Of a DNA stretch of 64,000 bases, positions 55,077-64,000 are shown in pieces. Numbering within the stretch: position 1 is the stretch's first letter; every line of letters starts with the position of its first letter. The notes under the pieces are model-generated. The model made no database searches and was not told where the DNA came from. It saw only the letters and a list, made by a program, of their open reading frames with translations. A program made the position numbers and the translations under genes. This stretch comes from Azospirillum fermentarium (lineage in GTDB: Bacteria; Pseudomonadota; Alphaproteobacteria; Azospirillales; Azospirillaceae): positions 767,501 to 831,500 of the forward strand of contig NZ_JAOQNH010000002.1 in the NCBI RefSeq assembly GCF_025961205.1, given 5' to 3'.

Positions 55077-55625
55077 ATGAGGATCGGGTACGCCCGCGTT
55101 TCGACCGAAGACCAGAGCTTGGACTTGCAACGCCGCGCCCTGCTGGCCGCAGGCTGCGAATCCGTGTTCGAGGATCACGGCATATCCGGCGCAGCGGTGC
55201 GCCGCCCCAACCTCGACCGGGCGCTCGCCGCGCTCAACCCCGGTGACGTGCTGGTGGTTTGGAAACTGGATCGGCTCGGCCGGTCGCTCATTCATCTGGT
55301 CGAGACGATCAAGACGCTCGGCGAACGGGACATCGGCTTCCTATCCCTCAACGACAACATAGACACGACCTCACCCGGCGGCCGCCTCATGCTCCACGTC
55401 CTCGCCGCCTTCGCCGAGTTCGAGCGCGAGTTGGTGTCGGAACGCACCCGCGCCGGGATGCAGGCCCGCAAGGCACGGGGCGAGCCAGTGGGGCGGCGGC
55501 GCAAGCTGCTACCGCAACAGGCCGAACAAGCCCGGCAACTCCTTGAACAGCCGGGACGCACAAAAACCGCCGTTGCCCGCACGCTCAACGTCAGCCGTGC
55601 TACGCTGCATAGGGCGCTTCAATAG
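55077..55625 (+). CDS. Small serine resolvase/invertase
   Basis: A 182-residue site-specific recombinase of the resolvase/invertase family. The catalytic serine is S9 in MRIGYARVSTEDQ; VWKLDRLGRSL and the long E helix region FAEFERELVSERTRAGM are conserved, and a C-terminal helix-turn-helix (TAVARTLNVSRATLHRAL) binds the site. The ATG at 55077 has GGAGTGG upstream. It may resolve multimers of the element or be left from a Tn3-type transposon; no transposase is present. Confidence 0.88.
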   Translation: MRIGYARVSTEDQSLDLQRRALLAAGCESVFEDHGISGAAVRRPNLDRALAALNPGDVLVVWKLDRLGRSLIHLVETIKTLGERDIGFLSLNDNIDTTSPGGRLMLHVLAAFAEFERELVSERTRAGMQARKARGEPVGRRRKLLPQQAEQARQLLEQPGRTKTAVARTLNVSRATLHRALQ

Positions 55626-56244
55626 TTACATATGTTCGTACGCTGATGCACCGGGCGAGCGGTGCTCGTGATGAACCGGCGATACGGTTCAATGACCTTC
55701 CCCCGGCTCGATGCCGAGGGAAGGTCACAGCATCCGTTGGCGTTGCGGTCATGGTTTCCGTGGCCGCAACGCTTAGGGATGCCCAAGGGGGATGCAACGG
55801 GGGGCGGGACGCCCCCCTTGCCAAGATGCGTGTTGGACGTAGTACAACACACATCTTGCGCACAGCGGAAATCAGCCGGTTCTAATATGGTATATTTGGG
55901 GCAATAGGCTGTGTACCTTACTTCGCCCCTTCTCGGGGTATGGCTGCCTCGAACCGCTTCCTGCTGGCACGTTAACGGACAGGAAGACGCTGCCTCAAAT
56001 CAGAAACACTGTTTGGACGCATGTGGATAGGGATCAGCGGCGATGACAAAGGGATATGGACGAAGCGATAGGCAATTCATCGGATTGCGCTCTACATACC
56101 CAAGCCTTCCTCCCCATGCCTCACTGATAAGGAAAAGGCCCCCTCGTCCCGAGCCTTCTTTACGGACTAGCGGCTTGGGAATACATCAAGTCCGGAATGA
56201 TTCGCCCTAAGCTCCACCGCTGGCGATCCAATTGAGCAAGAACG
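55626..56244. other. Inverted-repeat-rich gap
   Basis: 619 bases without a convincing gene. It contains at least three stem-loops: CGTTGCGG/CCGCAACG (55741-55771), GGGGGGCG/CGCCCCCC (55799-55817) and CAAGATGCGTGTTG/CAACACACATCTTG (55822-55858). The density of dyads suggests a resolution site, a replication/transfer origin or strong termination. The last ~150 bases become AT-rich and should hold the promoter of the ROK-like gene. Confidence 0.5.
55822..55858. repeat. 14-bp-arm stem-loop
   Basis: CAAGATGCGTGTTG (55822-55835) and CAACACACATCTTG (55845-55858) pair at 13 of 14 positions with a nine-base loop. It lies just after a second GC-rich dyad, downstream of the resolvase. Confidence 0.45.
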
Positions 56245-57282
56245 ATGAATAGCTCCAAATCCAAAATTCTCAGCGAGAAAATTATTGCCGCTGTTGCGGT
56301 AGAAGATCAGCACATCTTCTTGACTTTTGCGAGGGGAGTGGAATTTTCCGAGCAACCTTTTGATTCAAAAAATGCGAAACTGTTCTTTAAGTATGAAACA
56401 ATATCAGAGCCGAGAATTATCCAGAGAGATAAAAATACTTACGATGAATCAGGATCAGGTGAGTATTTTTTTAGCAAAATTCTTATACCTATTGTCTCTG
56501 ATTTTATTGATGAATTTGGCGGTGTCGTTCCAGATATTCTTGGGATAAGTACATTTGGTACTATTGAGCCTGCCAGAAATTTTATTCAATTCACCCCAGG
56601 GCATGGGCCTAATCTGGGGAAAATCGAGAAAATTGATCTTACAAATGAACTTCGATCAAAAGGCACGCGGATCGTAGTCGACAACGATGCTACAGCAGCA
56701 GCATTTGGCGAATATGTATTTGGAGCTGGAGCAAAGCACTCGACCTTTGCCTATGTTCAGGCAGGAAGAGGACTTAATGCAGGTATTATCTTTAATGGTA
56801 AGCCTCTGCGAGGTCGGCTAAATCCTGAGATAGGCCACCTTACAGCAAGTCGGTATTCACGAGACTCCATTCCAGATCCACACCTTGGGAACTGTGGATC
56901 ACATCGCGCTTGCCTGAACGGCCTCGGAGGACTCCGCGCCCTACGTGAACGCATGAATGAACACAATTGGACGGAGGATCGGGGAGTTGATGCAATGAGT
57001 TACTACATTGCCCAACTTTGCGCCGCTGTTACTCTCATGATGTCGCCTGATCGTATTGTTGTGGGAGGGCAATCAACCCGATTGCATTTTAGAGAGCATC
57101 TTTTTCAGAAAATTCGCTATTACTACAAAGATATAGTAAGAGGCTATCCCGGATATGATGATGATCGAATATCTCGGAATATAATTATCCAAGCGAAGCT
57201 CGGAGACCAAGCGGCGCTCTTAGGGATATTGGAAATCGCTCGCCGATCAATCCTGCCACTGCACGAACTAAGGGTGAAATAA
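56245..57282 (+). CDS. Divergent ROK-family protein
   Basis: A 345-residue protein of the ROK (repressor/ORF/kinase) fold. Conserved parts are GISTFGTIEP, VDNDATAAAFGEYVFGAG (catalytic-base Asp at 148), AGRGLNAGIIFNGKPLRG and a fructokinase-like zinc motif (NCGSHRACLNGLGG, C217/H220/C223). The N-terminal DxGGT phosphate loop of sugar kinases is missing; the region reads IIAAVAVEDQHIFLTF. Hence kinase activity is doubtful. There is no N-terminal DNA-binding domain. The gene is AT-rich and is followed after three bases by an unknown gene, so the two form an operon. Confidence 0.75.
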   Translation: MNSSKSKILSEKIIAAVAVEDQHIFLTFARGVEFSEQPFDSKNAKLFFKYETISEPRIIQRDKNTYDESGSGEYFFSKILIPIVSDFIDEFGGVVPDILGISTFGTIEPARNFIQFTPGHGPNLGKIEKIDLTNELRSKGTRIVVDNDATAAAFGEYVFGAGAKHSTFAYVQAGRGLNAGIIFNGKPLRGRLNPEIGHLTASRYSRDSIPDPHLGNCGSHRACLNGLGGLRALRERMNEHNWTEDRGVDAMSYYIAQLCAAVTLMMSPDRIVVGGQSTRLHFREHLFQKIRYYYKDIVRGYPGYDDDRISRNIIIQAKLGDQAALLGILEIARRSILPLHELRVK

Positions 57283-57285
57283 ACT

Positions 57286-57900
57286 ATGAAAAAGAAAGAA
57301 GTCATTGCAGAGAATGGCACGAAAGAATATCAGAAACAAGACATGCCAAAGAGAATGCGTGACTTCAATGATTATCTGAATGACGTTTCTTCAGATAATA
57401 ATGGAAATTATGTTTTCATTGATGATAATATTTCATCTATGGAAGCAGAAAAGCAAAAGCGTATTAACGCGTTGAAAGAGATTTACGGATGCAGTGACAA
57501 AGAAGCTGAGAAGGCCGATAGCTATTTGATGCTAGAATTTTCTTCGGCCGCTCGGTCTCAAGAATTGCCAATCTTGAATTTGCCAGAACGGCCAAAACGT
57601 GAAATTCGTAATCGCGAGAATATTATTGACTATTTGCGTGATGACGAAGGGTTTGGCCCTTGGCTTGCAGCTAATGCTTTGACACGCCCGCTGTTGCGTG
57701 AGCTATCCCCCAAGGCAGACATGGCCCTTTCTAATTGGCTGCGCAAAAACAAATTACCTGAAGACATTCGCATTCCTACGAAATCAGAAGTCCTGAGCCA
57801 GAAACAAAGAGTTTTATCCGAGACGGATCAAGCTGCTGCTCGTCGTGCTGCCGCCGCCAGGATGTATACCCTACGACATAGCCAGCCCAAGAACAAATAA
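57286..57900 (+). CDS. Unknown partner of the ROK-like protein
   Basis: A 204-residue hydrophilic protein with no recognised family. It begins MKKKEVIAENGTKEYQKQ, has a middle region LPERPKREIRNRENIIDYLR and FGPWLAANALTRPLLRELSP, and ends in a basic Ala/Arg-rich segment. The composition suggests a helical nucleic-acid- or protein-binding factor. The three-base gap to the ROK-like gene implies joint function. Confidence 0.6.
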   Translation: MKKKEVIAENGTKEYQKQDMPKRMRDFNDYLNDVSSDNNGNYVFIDDNISSMEAEKQKRINALKEIYGCSDKEAEKADSYLMLEFSSAARSQELPILNLPERPKREIRNRENIIDYLRDDEGFGPWLAANALTRPLLRELSPKADMALSNWLRKNKLPEDIRIPTKSEVLSQKQRVLSETDQAAARRAAAARMYTLRHSQPKNK

Positions 57901-58080
57901 ATATACGCAGAAAGTTTGAACATTTGACGTTGACGCGCAATGATCTGCGTGCCATCGTGTTGGCATGCTCGGTTGCCAGCGCAAAAATCAATCCAATTCA
58001 GTTAAAACACCAACTTTAAGGGATGGTTATAACGCGCAGTCAAACTGAGGCAGATAATAATCCTTCAAGAGGAAATAATC

Positions 58081-58239
58081 ATGCCCCTTGATGATGAACA
58101 GAAAAGTGTTATCAACCACTACCGGATCAAAAATAATCTTGATCCTTCACTTATCTCTGACGATGAAATCTGGAATATGATCCCTATCGGTCTCTGGGAT
58201 TATTTTCATCCAAAACACCCGGCTAACGAAGACTCCTAG
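58081..58239 (+). CDS. 52-residue acidic protein
   Basis: A short gene starting MPLDDEQKSVINHYRIKNN and ending KHPANEDS, with an excellent ribosome site (AGAGGAAA) and a terminator-like stem after it. It is acidic, Trp-containing (EIWNMIPIGLWDYF) and likely folded. No family is recognised. Small acidic proteins on mobile elements can be anti-defence factors, but there is no direct evidence here. Confidence 0.6.
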   Translation: MPLDDEQKSVINHYRIKNNLDPSLISDDEIWNMIPIGLWDYFHPKHPANEDS

Positions 58240-58250
58240 CCGTATCGAAA

Positions 58251-58290
58251 GCGTCCCACCACCTTACTAATGGCGGGACGCCCCCCTCTA
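58251..58290 (+). terminator. Terminator after the 52-residue gene
   Basis: GCGTCCCACC (58251-58260) pairs with GGCGGGACGC (58272-58281), with one G-U pair, then CCCCCTCTAATTTT. Position and tail fit intrinsic termination. Confidence 0.6.
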
Positions 58291-58419
58291 ATTTTCTGAG
58301 AACTACTTTATCGTTTCACAAATATGTGAACCGGATAGAGAGATACGCGCTTCCATATTAGATTTATTAAAAATTTTATTACGAACTGTTTTGTTTAGAA
58401 AATAAAGAGGAGTGGGGAA

Positions 58420-59973
58420 ATGAATGCTTATACCCGCCTTTCCTTGAAATTACTCGATGATATCCCGCGCGGTGCGCCGCGTCGCGGGGGGATTGAAACC
58501 CGGCTCGATGACCACATTTCGCCCCGCGCCCAGTTCCGCGACCCTGCGACCATCATTCGCTCCGACATCTTCAAGCGTTCCGGGGGCAAGCTGCATCTGG
58601 GCGTGATCGGCGGCACCGTCGAAACCGTCAAGCTGCCCGATGGCCGGGTTGAGCGGCATGTCATGGGCGGGCACGGCGTCAGCCTCGGCGACGACCGCCA
58701 CGCGGCGACCGTCGCGGGAAGCCGGTCGGGGAAAGGCCGCTGCGTCATCGTGCCGACGCTGCTCGACTATGAGGGCAGCGTCCTTGCGACCGACCCCAAG
58801 GCCGAGCTGTTCAACGTCACCGCTGAACGCCGCGCCAAGGGGCTGGGGCAACGGGTGGTCGGCCTCGATCCGTTCGGGATTTCCGGCCCCCACGTTGCCG
58901 CCTACAGGGGCGGCTTCAATCCCATGACGATCCTGAAGCCCGACAGCCCGACCTTGATCGAGGATGCCGGGTTGATCGCTGACGCGCTCGTGGTTCCCAG
59001 CGGCGGCGATTCGCATTGGGACGATAGCGCCCGGAACTGGCTCGAAACGCTCATCCTGCATGTCGCCACCCACGACGCCTATGAGGGCGAACGGAACCTC
59101 GTGACCATGCACCGGCTGTTGATGCGCGGGGCGGTGGCCGACGGGGTTTCGAGCTATGACGCGCTCGCCACGGAAATGCTCGGCAATGACGCGGCGTTCG
59201 GCGCGGTGCAGGAAGGGGCCAGCGACTTCTTCGACAAGCCGAAGGAAGAGCGCGGCTCGGTGCTCTCGACGGCCCGGCGGCACGCTAAGTTCCTGTCCTA
59301 TCAGGCCATTCAGCGGGTTGTCAGCGCCCATGACTTCGATCTTGAGGATCTGAAGCGGGAGCGGCTCACCCTCTATCTGTGCCTGCCGGCGATGCGGCTC
59401 GGCACCTGTAACCGCTGGCTGCGCCTGTTCGTCAATCTGGCGCTCGCGGCCATGGAGCGCGTGCCCGTCAAGCCGGTGCCGCCGGTTCTCATGTGCCTCG
59501 ATGAATTTGCCATCCTCGGGCACATGCAGACGGTGGAAAACGCCATCGGGCAGATTGCCGGGTTCGGCGTCCGCCTGTGGCCGATCCTGCAAGACCTGAC
59601 GCAGTTGAAAGCGCTCTACCGCGAGCGTTGGGAAACCTTCCTCGGCAATGCGGGCGTCATTCAGTTCTTCGGCAACAATGACGCCTTTACGCTGGAATGG
59701 ATTTCGAAGCGGCTCGGCAAGACCTCGCTGATTGTGACCCGCCGTTCCGAAGTGTCGGCGGACAGCCGCGAGCGGCAGGGCGTCAACGGCGAAAGCTGGT
59801 CGCTCGAAGTTCAGGACTTGATGACGCTCGAAGAAGTCAGCCGCTTCTTCGCCCGTGACGATCACCTTGCCCGTCAACTGGTCATCCGGGCCGGGGACGA
59901 TCCCATCATCCTCCAGCGCTGCAACTACGACACCCATGAACTCTTCAAGGGGAAGTTCCATGCCGAACGCTAA
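58420..59973 (+). CDS. TraG/VirD4-like coupling protein without membrane anchor
   Basis: A 517-residue ATPase of the type IV coupling family that would bring the relaxosome to a secretion channel. Walker A is GSRSGKGR (100-107), Walker B is VLMCLDEF (D361, E362), and DPKAELFNVTAERRA and LPILQDLTQLK-like segments (here LWPILQDLTQLKALY) are conserved. The N-terminal transmembrane pair of normal VirD4 proteins is missing; the protein starts MNAYTRLSLKLLDDIPRGAP. The next gene encodes a membrane protein overlapping its end, which might supply the anchor. Confidence 0.85.
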   Translation: MNAYTRLSLKLLDDIPRGAPRRGGIETRLDDHISPRAQFRDPATIIRSDIFKRSGGKLHLGVIGGTVETVKLPDGRVERHVMGGHGVSLGDDRHAATVAGSRSGKGRCVIVPTLLDYEGSVLATDPKAELFNVTAERRAKGLGQRVVGLDPFGISGPHVAAYRGGFNPMTILKPDSPTLIEDAGLIADALVVPSGGDSHWDDSARNWLETLILHVATHDAYEGERNLVTMHRLLMRGAVADGVSSYDALATEMLGNDAAFGAVQEGASDFFDKPKEERGSVLSTARRHAKFLSYQAIQRVVSAHDFDLEDLKRERLTLYLCLPAMRLGTCNRWLRLFVNLALAAMERVPVKPVPPVLMCLDEFAILGHMQTVENAIGQIAGFGVRLWPILQDLTQLKALYRERWETFLGNAGVIQFFGNNDAFTLEWISKRLGKTSLIVTRRSEVSADSRERQGVNGESWSLEVQDLMTLEEVSRFFARDDHLARQLVIRAGDDPIILQRCNYDTHELFKGKFHAER

Positions 59974-60640
59974 CGTCTCGGCCCGCATGCGCATGCTCGA
60001 TTGCCGGTACACCTCGCCGCAGTCGCTCTACGCGCTGGCCGACCTCCAGCCGATTGCCCAAGTGGCGCTGTTCGCCTTGCTGCTGGGGCCGTGGTGGTTC
60101 CTGCTGTGGGCTGACCCGTGGCTCATGCCGTTGGGTAAGCGCGTCGTCCTCGCCATCTTCGGCTTCGGCGGCGCGGCCATCGTCTCCAAGGGCATCGCGA
60201 TTCTCCTTCTCCGCTTCCTCGGTGGCTATACCCGGCACTTCAGGGGCTTCCGCAGACTGACCGGCGCTTTCGAGCCGGGGCGTGTCCGCCTGCTGGTCAA
60301 CGGCGAATGGCTCAGCATCAACACCACCGAGCCGCATCAGTTCTCCATGCGCGAACACAGCGAGCGGATCGAGGAAGCGCGAGCGGAAGAACAGGCGCGG
60401 GCCTTCGGCTACGGTCAGCAGCCGGACTATTTCCGGCGCTCGTTCGAGATTTTCCTCGATCACGGTTTGGCCCGCACCCGCCTGGCTGAAATCGCCTTCG
60501 AGGATCAGGCGCGGGACATCGTGCGCCAGCTCCACGAACTCGACGCCTATGCCCGCAGCACTAGCGGGGCGGGCACGCTGACCCGCACCGCGAACCAGCC
60601 CGGCGCCGTGCCGCTCGGCAAGCGCCCTTCCCTCGACTGA
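59960..60640 (+). CDS. Membrane protein coupled to the VirD4-like gene
   Basis: A 226-residue protein with two hydrophobic spans near the N-terminus (VALFALLLGPWWFLLWADPW; VVLAIFGFGGAAIVSKGIAI) and a long hydrophilic, charged remainder. It overlaps the coupling-protein gene by 14 bases. Because the ATPase lacks an anchor and this protein has two spans, it may act as the missing membrane part. No named family is recognised. Confidence 0.65.
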   Translation: MPNANVSARMRMLDCRYTSPQSLYALADLQPIAQVALFALLLGPWWFLLWADPWLMPLGKRVVLAIFGFGGAAIVSKGIAILLLRFLGGYTRHFRGFRRLTGAFEPGRVRLLVNGEWLSINTTEPHQFSMREHSERIEEARAEEQARAFGYGQQPDYFRRSFEIFLDHGLARTRLAEIAFEDQARDIVRQLHELDAYARSTSGAGTLTRTANQPGAVPLGKRPSLD

Positions 60641-60678
60641 TACCCGATCCGAAAGCTCTGATTCTCGGATCGGGTATC
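60639..60678 (+). terminator. 14-bp stem-loop after the transfer pair
   Basis: GATACCCGATCCGA (60639-60652) and TCGGATCGGGTATC (60665-60678) pair perfectly across a 12-base loop, starting inside the stop codon of the membrane-protein gene. A second small hairpin (GCCCG...CGGGC) follows. There is no T run. It may terminate or stabilise the transcript. Confidence 0.5.
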
Positions 60679-60779
60679 GCCCGCGACGACGGGCGCGCGC
60701 TGAGAAGCGCGAAGCCTGCGTGGCGAATGAACGCAGCGCTCCGGCCGTCCCGGAGCGCGTCCCAAAGGAGACAACCGAC

Positions 60780-61217
60780 ATGGAAACCCGCTCTGAAGAA
60801 ACGTCCTCGGTCTTCGTCAACCTGTTCCTCATGGCGCTTGCGTGGCGGATCGTGACGCTTGTGCCCGACTCTCTGGTTGCCACGGGCATTGGTGCCGTCT
60901 TTGCGTTGAGCGGCACCATGGAGCTGGTCGGGCATTTCAACCGGCTCCTTCGCATGCGCCGCGCCCATTCGCTGACCTTCGTGCCGCCGTTGTGGCTGGT
61001 CGGCTGGGTCGCTCTGGTCGCTGTCGCCACTCTGTTCGGCACTCCGCATGTGACCTTCAGCGAGAACCGCAACGCCTGCGCCTATTTCGGCTGGAACGGC
61101 GTCGTCCGCACCCCGCCGCCGTGCCCGACGCTGCGCTTCTTCCCGACCAGCGACCAGCCGGTGCAGCCCGATAACGGCATCCGCTACCGGCTCATCAGCA
61201 ACCCGGCGAACCAGTAA
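60780..61217 (+). CDS. Small membrane protein, unknown
   Basis: A 145-residue protein with about three spans (FVNLFLMALAWRIVTLV; LVATGIGAVFALSGTMELVG; LWLVGWVALVAVATLFG) and a C-terminal polar tail with two Cys. The ribosome site AAAGGAG is strong. Position next to the coupling genes suggests a transfer-related role. No family is recognised. Confidence 0.6.
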   Translation: METRSEETSSVFVNLFLMALAWRIVTLVPDSLVATGIGAVFALSGTMELVGHFNRLLRMRRAHSLTFVPPLWLVGWVALVAVATLFGTPHVTFSENRNACAYFGWNGVVRTPPPCPTLRFFPTSDQPVQPDNGIRYRLISNPANQ

Positions 61218-61346
61218 CGCCAAACTCTGGACAAGAGAAGAGCACAACCATAACGGTAGATAATAGGATTATATTCCTTGACTGTTCTTCTCTCGTTCTG
61301 TAATCTTTCACATTAACTTTGCCGTAAGGCAAGAAAGGAAAATGCT

Positions 61347-61631
61347 ATGAGCAAAGATAACCTGCTCAGCCGAGATGAAACGCAAACCAACCCGATGAAG
61401 AATTTTACCCTGACGCAAAATCCGCCTTTTGATCTGGATGTCGAGAAATACCGCCCGGAAATCGCCGAATTCAATCTGACTGAGGAACAGGAAATCGAAT
61501 TTCTGCAAACCCTCTGGTCTATCATGTACAGCTTCGTTGAGCTGGGTTTCTCGTACGATATCTGTGCGCACCTTACCGATAATTTCAATGAAGTCGCCAA
61601 AATTGATAACGAAGATGATAGGCTGAAATAG
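61347..61631 (+). CDS. Acidic 94-residue protein before the recombinase
   Basis: A soluble acidic protein (FDLDVEKYRPEIAEFNLTEE, QEIEFLQTLWSIMYSFVELG) with a good ribosome site (AAGGAAA). It ends 44 bases before the recombinase gene. The location is typical for a recombination directionality factor, but there is no helix-turn-helix I can identify and the acidity argues against DNA binding. Function unknown. Confidence 0.6.
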   Translation: MSKDNLLSRDETQTNPMKNFTLTQNPPFDLDVEKYRPEIAEFNLTEEQEIEFLQTLWSIMYSFVELGFSYDICAHLTDNFNEVAKIDNEDDRLK

Positions 61632-61675
61632 CCCATCACAACATCATCAACCATGGAAAAAAGGAAGGAAGCTCC

Positions 61676-63264
<1,589 letters not shown>

Positions 63265-63331
63265 GTCGTGCACGGCATTGTCTGCCGCGGCCGTCCGCAT
63301 GGTGCCTGCCACGATGGGCAGGCGGCGAAAT

Positions 63332-63407
<76 letters not shown>

Positions 63408-63484
63408 GTCGTTCGCTGCGGTGGGCGGTTTCTAGAAGATCATGCGGTACCGGTCAAGCACTTTTCTTCATAGGCCGAAGGAAA

Positions 63485-63859
63485 TTATTCGGGGCCGTCC
63501 AGAACCTCCTGAACCGCCGCCAGCACCTCGGAGGGGGTGAAGGGCTTGCGCAGGGACCGGGCCGCGCCCAGTGCTTCGGCCACCGGAAGCACATCCAGGG
63601 ATTCCCGCGCACCGCCGCCGGAAATGGCGATGATCCGGCTGCCGGGGCAGCCCCGCCGGATCTGCATGATGGTCGCCAGCCCTTCCTGCTGTGGCATGAA
63701 GATGTCGGTGATCACCAGATCCACGGGATTGTCCTGGACATACCGCACCCCTTCGGCACCGTCGGCGGCGCCGACCGCCTGATGGCCGCCACGGGCCAGG
63801 GTGCGGATCAGCAGGGTGCGGACCATATCGTCGTCATCAATAACCAGTATCGTCGCCAT
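63485..63859 (-). CDS. Single-domain response regulator
   Basis: A 124-residue CheY-like receiver without an output domain. It has the acidic pair in VIDDDDMVR, the phospho-acceptor Asp in DLVITDIFMPQQEG (about residue 52), the Ser of IIAISGGG, and the Lys in LRKPFTPSE. The ATG follows GGGGTAACGCCGT and the upstream gene's stop is only six bases away, so the two are probably one operon. Confidence 0.93.
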   Translation of the reverse strand: MATILVIDDDDMVRTLLIRTLARGGHQAVGAADGAEGVRYVQDNPVDLVITDIFMPQQEGLATIMQIRRGCPGSRIIAISGGGARESLDVLPVAEALGAARSLRKPFTPSEVLAAVQEVLDGPE

Positions 63860-63865
63860 ACGGCG

Positions 63866-64000
63866 TTACCCCTTTTCACTGTGACGGACAGAGAGCGATG
63901 CGCCGTCCTTGTCCCGGGCCCCCGGCTCTCCCCCCCGATTGGCGCTGCGCCGTGTCCCGATGATGCGGGCAACCAAGGCCATGAAGGCCGACGGGTCCGA
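63866..64000 (-). CDS. C-terminal end of an upstream gene (partial)
   Basis: An open frame of 44 codons enters from the window edge and ends at TAA (63868-63866), six bases before the response-regulator ATG. It reads SDPSAFMALVARIIGTRR and ends VRHSEKG. The tail is hydrophilic and no family can be told. A histidine kinase is a natural guess from the neighbour, but it is not shown. Confidence 0.45.
   Translation of the reverse strand, partial: SDPSAFMALVARIIGTRRSANRGGEPGARDKDGASLSVRHSEKG

Overview
The window is a high-GC chromosomal segment of an alphaproteobacterium, most likely a member of the Rhodospirillales close to Azospirillum. The clues are the strong GC third-position bias, a Nif11-like protein, a FlaF-type protein, a UrtABCDE-urease block and the style of the hypothetical proteins. 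A roughly 20 kb integrated element of lower and uneven GC interrupts it near the right end.

Layout. 1-3317: a divergently placed nuclease pair, a YhaN/SbcC-like ATPase (cut by the window edge) and a YhaO/SbcD-like nuclease, both leftward. 3465-15615: a nitrogen-scavenging block. A fused OHCU decarboxylase/hydroxyisourate hydrolase finishes urate breakdown to allantoin. A sigma-54-type promoter precedes urtABCDE (urea uptake), followed by ureD-A-B-C-E-F-G (urease and its nickel chaperones). 15745-19282: a 32-residue membrane peptide, a 2[4Fe-4S] ferredoxin, an HNH protein, a pair of uncharacterised genes and a Nif11-like protein. 19442-23277: glycogen debranching enzyme and the periplasmic methionine sulfoxide reductase pair msrQ/msrP. 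23866-34574: an orphan contractile-injection 'spike and loading' cluster. It holds a VgrG-type spike split into two genes, a DUF2169-pentapeptide protein, a second pentapeptide protein, DUF3540, a DUF4150 PAAR-like tip, a glycosyltransferase and a TPR protein with a glycosyltransferase-like end. 34639-43085: a PEP carboxylase homologue lacking several catalytic motifs, a TumE/TumA toxin-antitoxin pair, small hypotheticals, a FlaF-DUF2934 protein, a DMT transporter, a DUF1624 acyltransferase-like membrane protein and a MarC protein.

43142-63196 is an integrative mobilizable element inserted at the 3' end of a tRNA-Glu gene. An 8-bp direct repeat (TGGCGTCC) marks both ends. The intrinsic terminator that once followed the tRNA now lies at the far left end, beside marC. 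The element carries mobC-like and relaxase genes, a coupling-protein-like ATPase, ArdC, a regulated restriction-modification module flanked by a diverged direct repeat, a second PD-(D/E)XK-type protein, a lipoprotein/secreted-protein group, a serine resolvase, a divergent ROK-family protein with an unknown partner, and a large serine recombinase. No VirB-type secretion genes are visible, so transfer would need a helper.

The most striking observation is that the recombinase frame runs into the tRNA in the integrated state. In the excised circle the same frame would continue for 34 different codons and stop 10 bp inside the mobC-like gene. Integration would therefore split one int-mob transcription unit, so mobilization genes might be expressed mainly after excision.

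63189-63407: two tandem tRNA-Glu(TTC) genes. 63485-64000: a single-domain response regulator preceded by the end of another gene.
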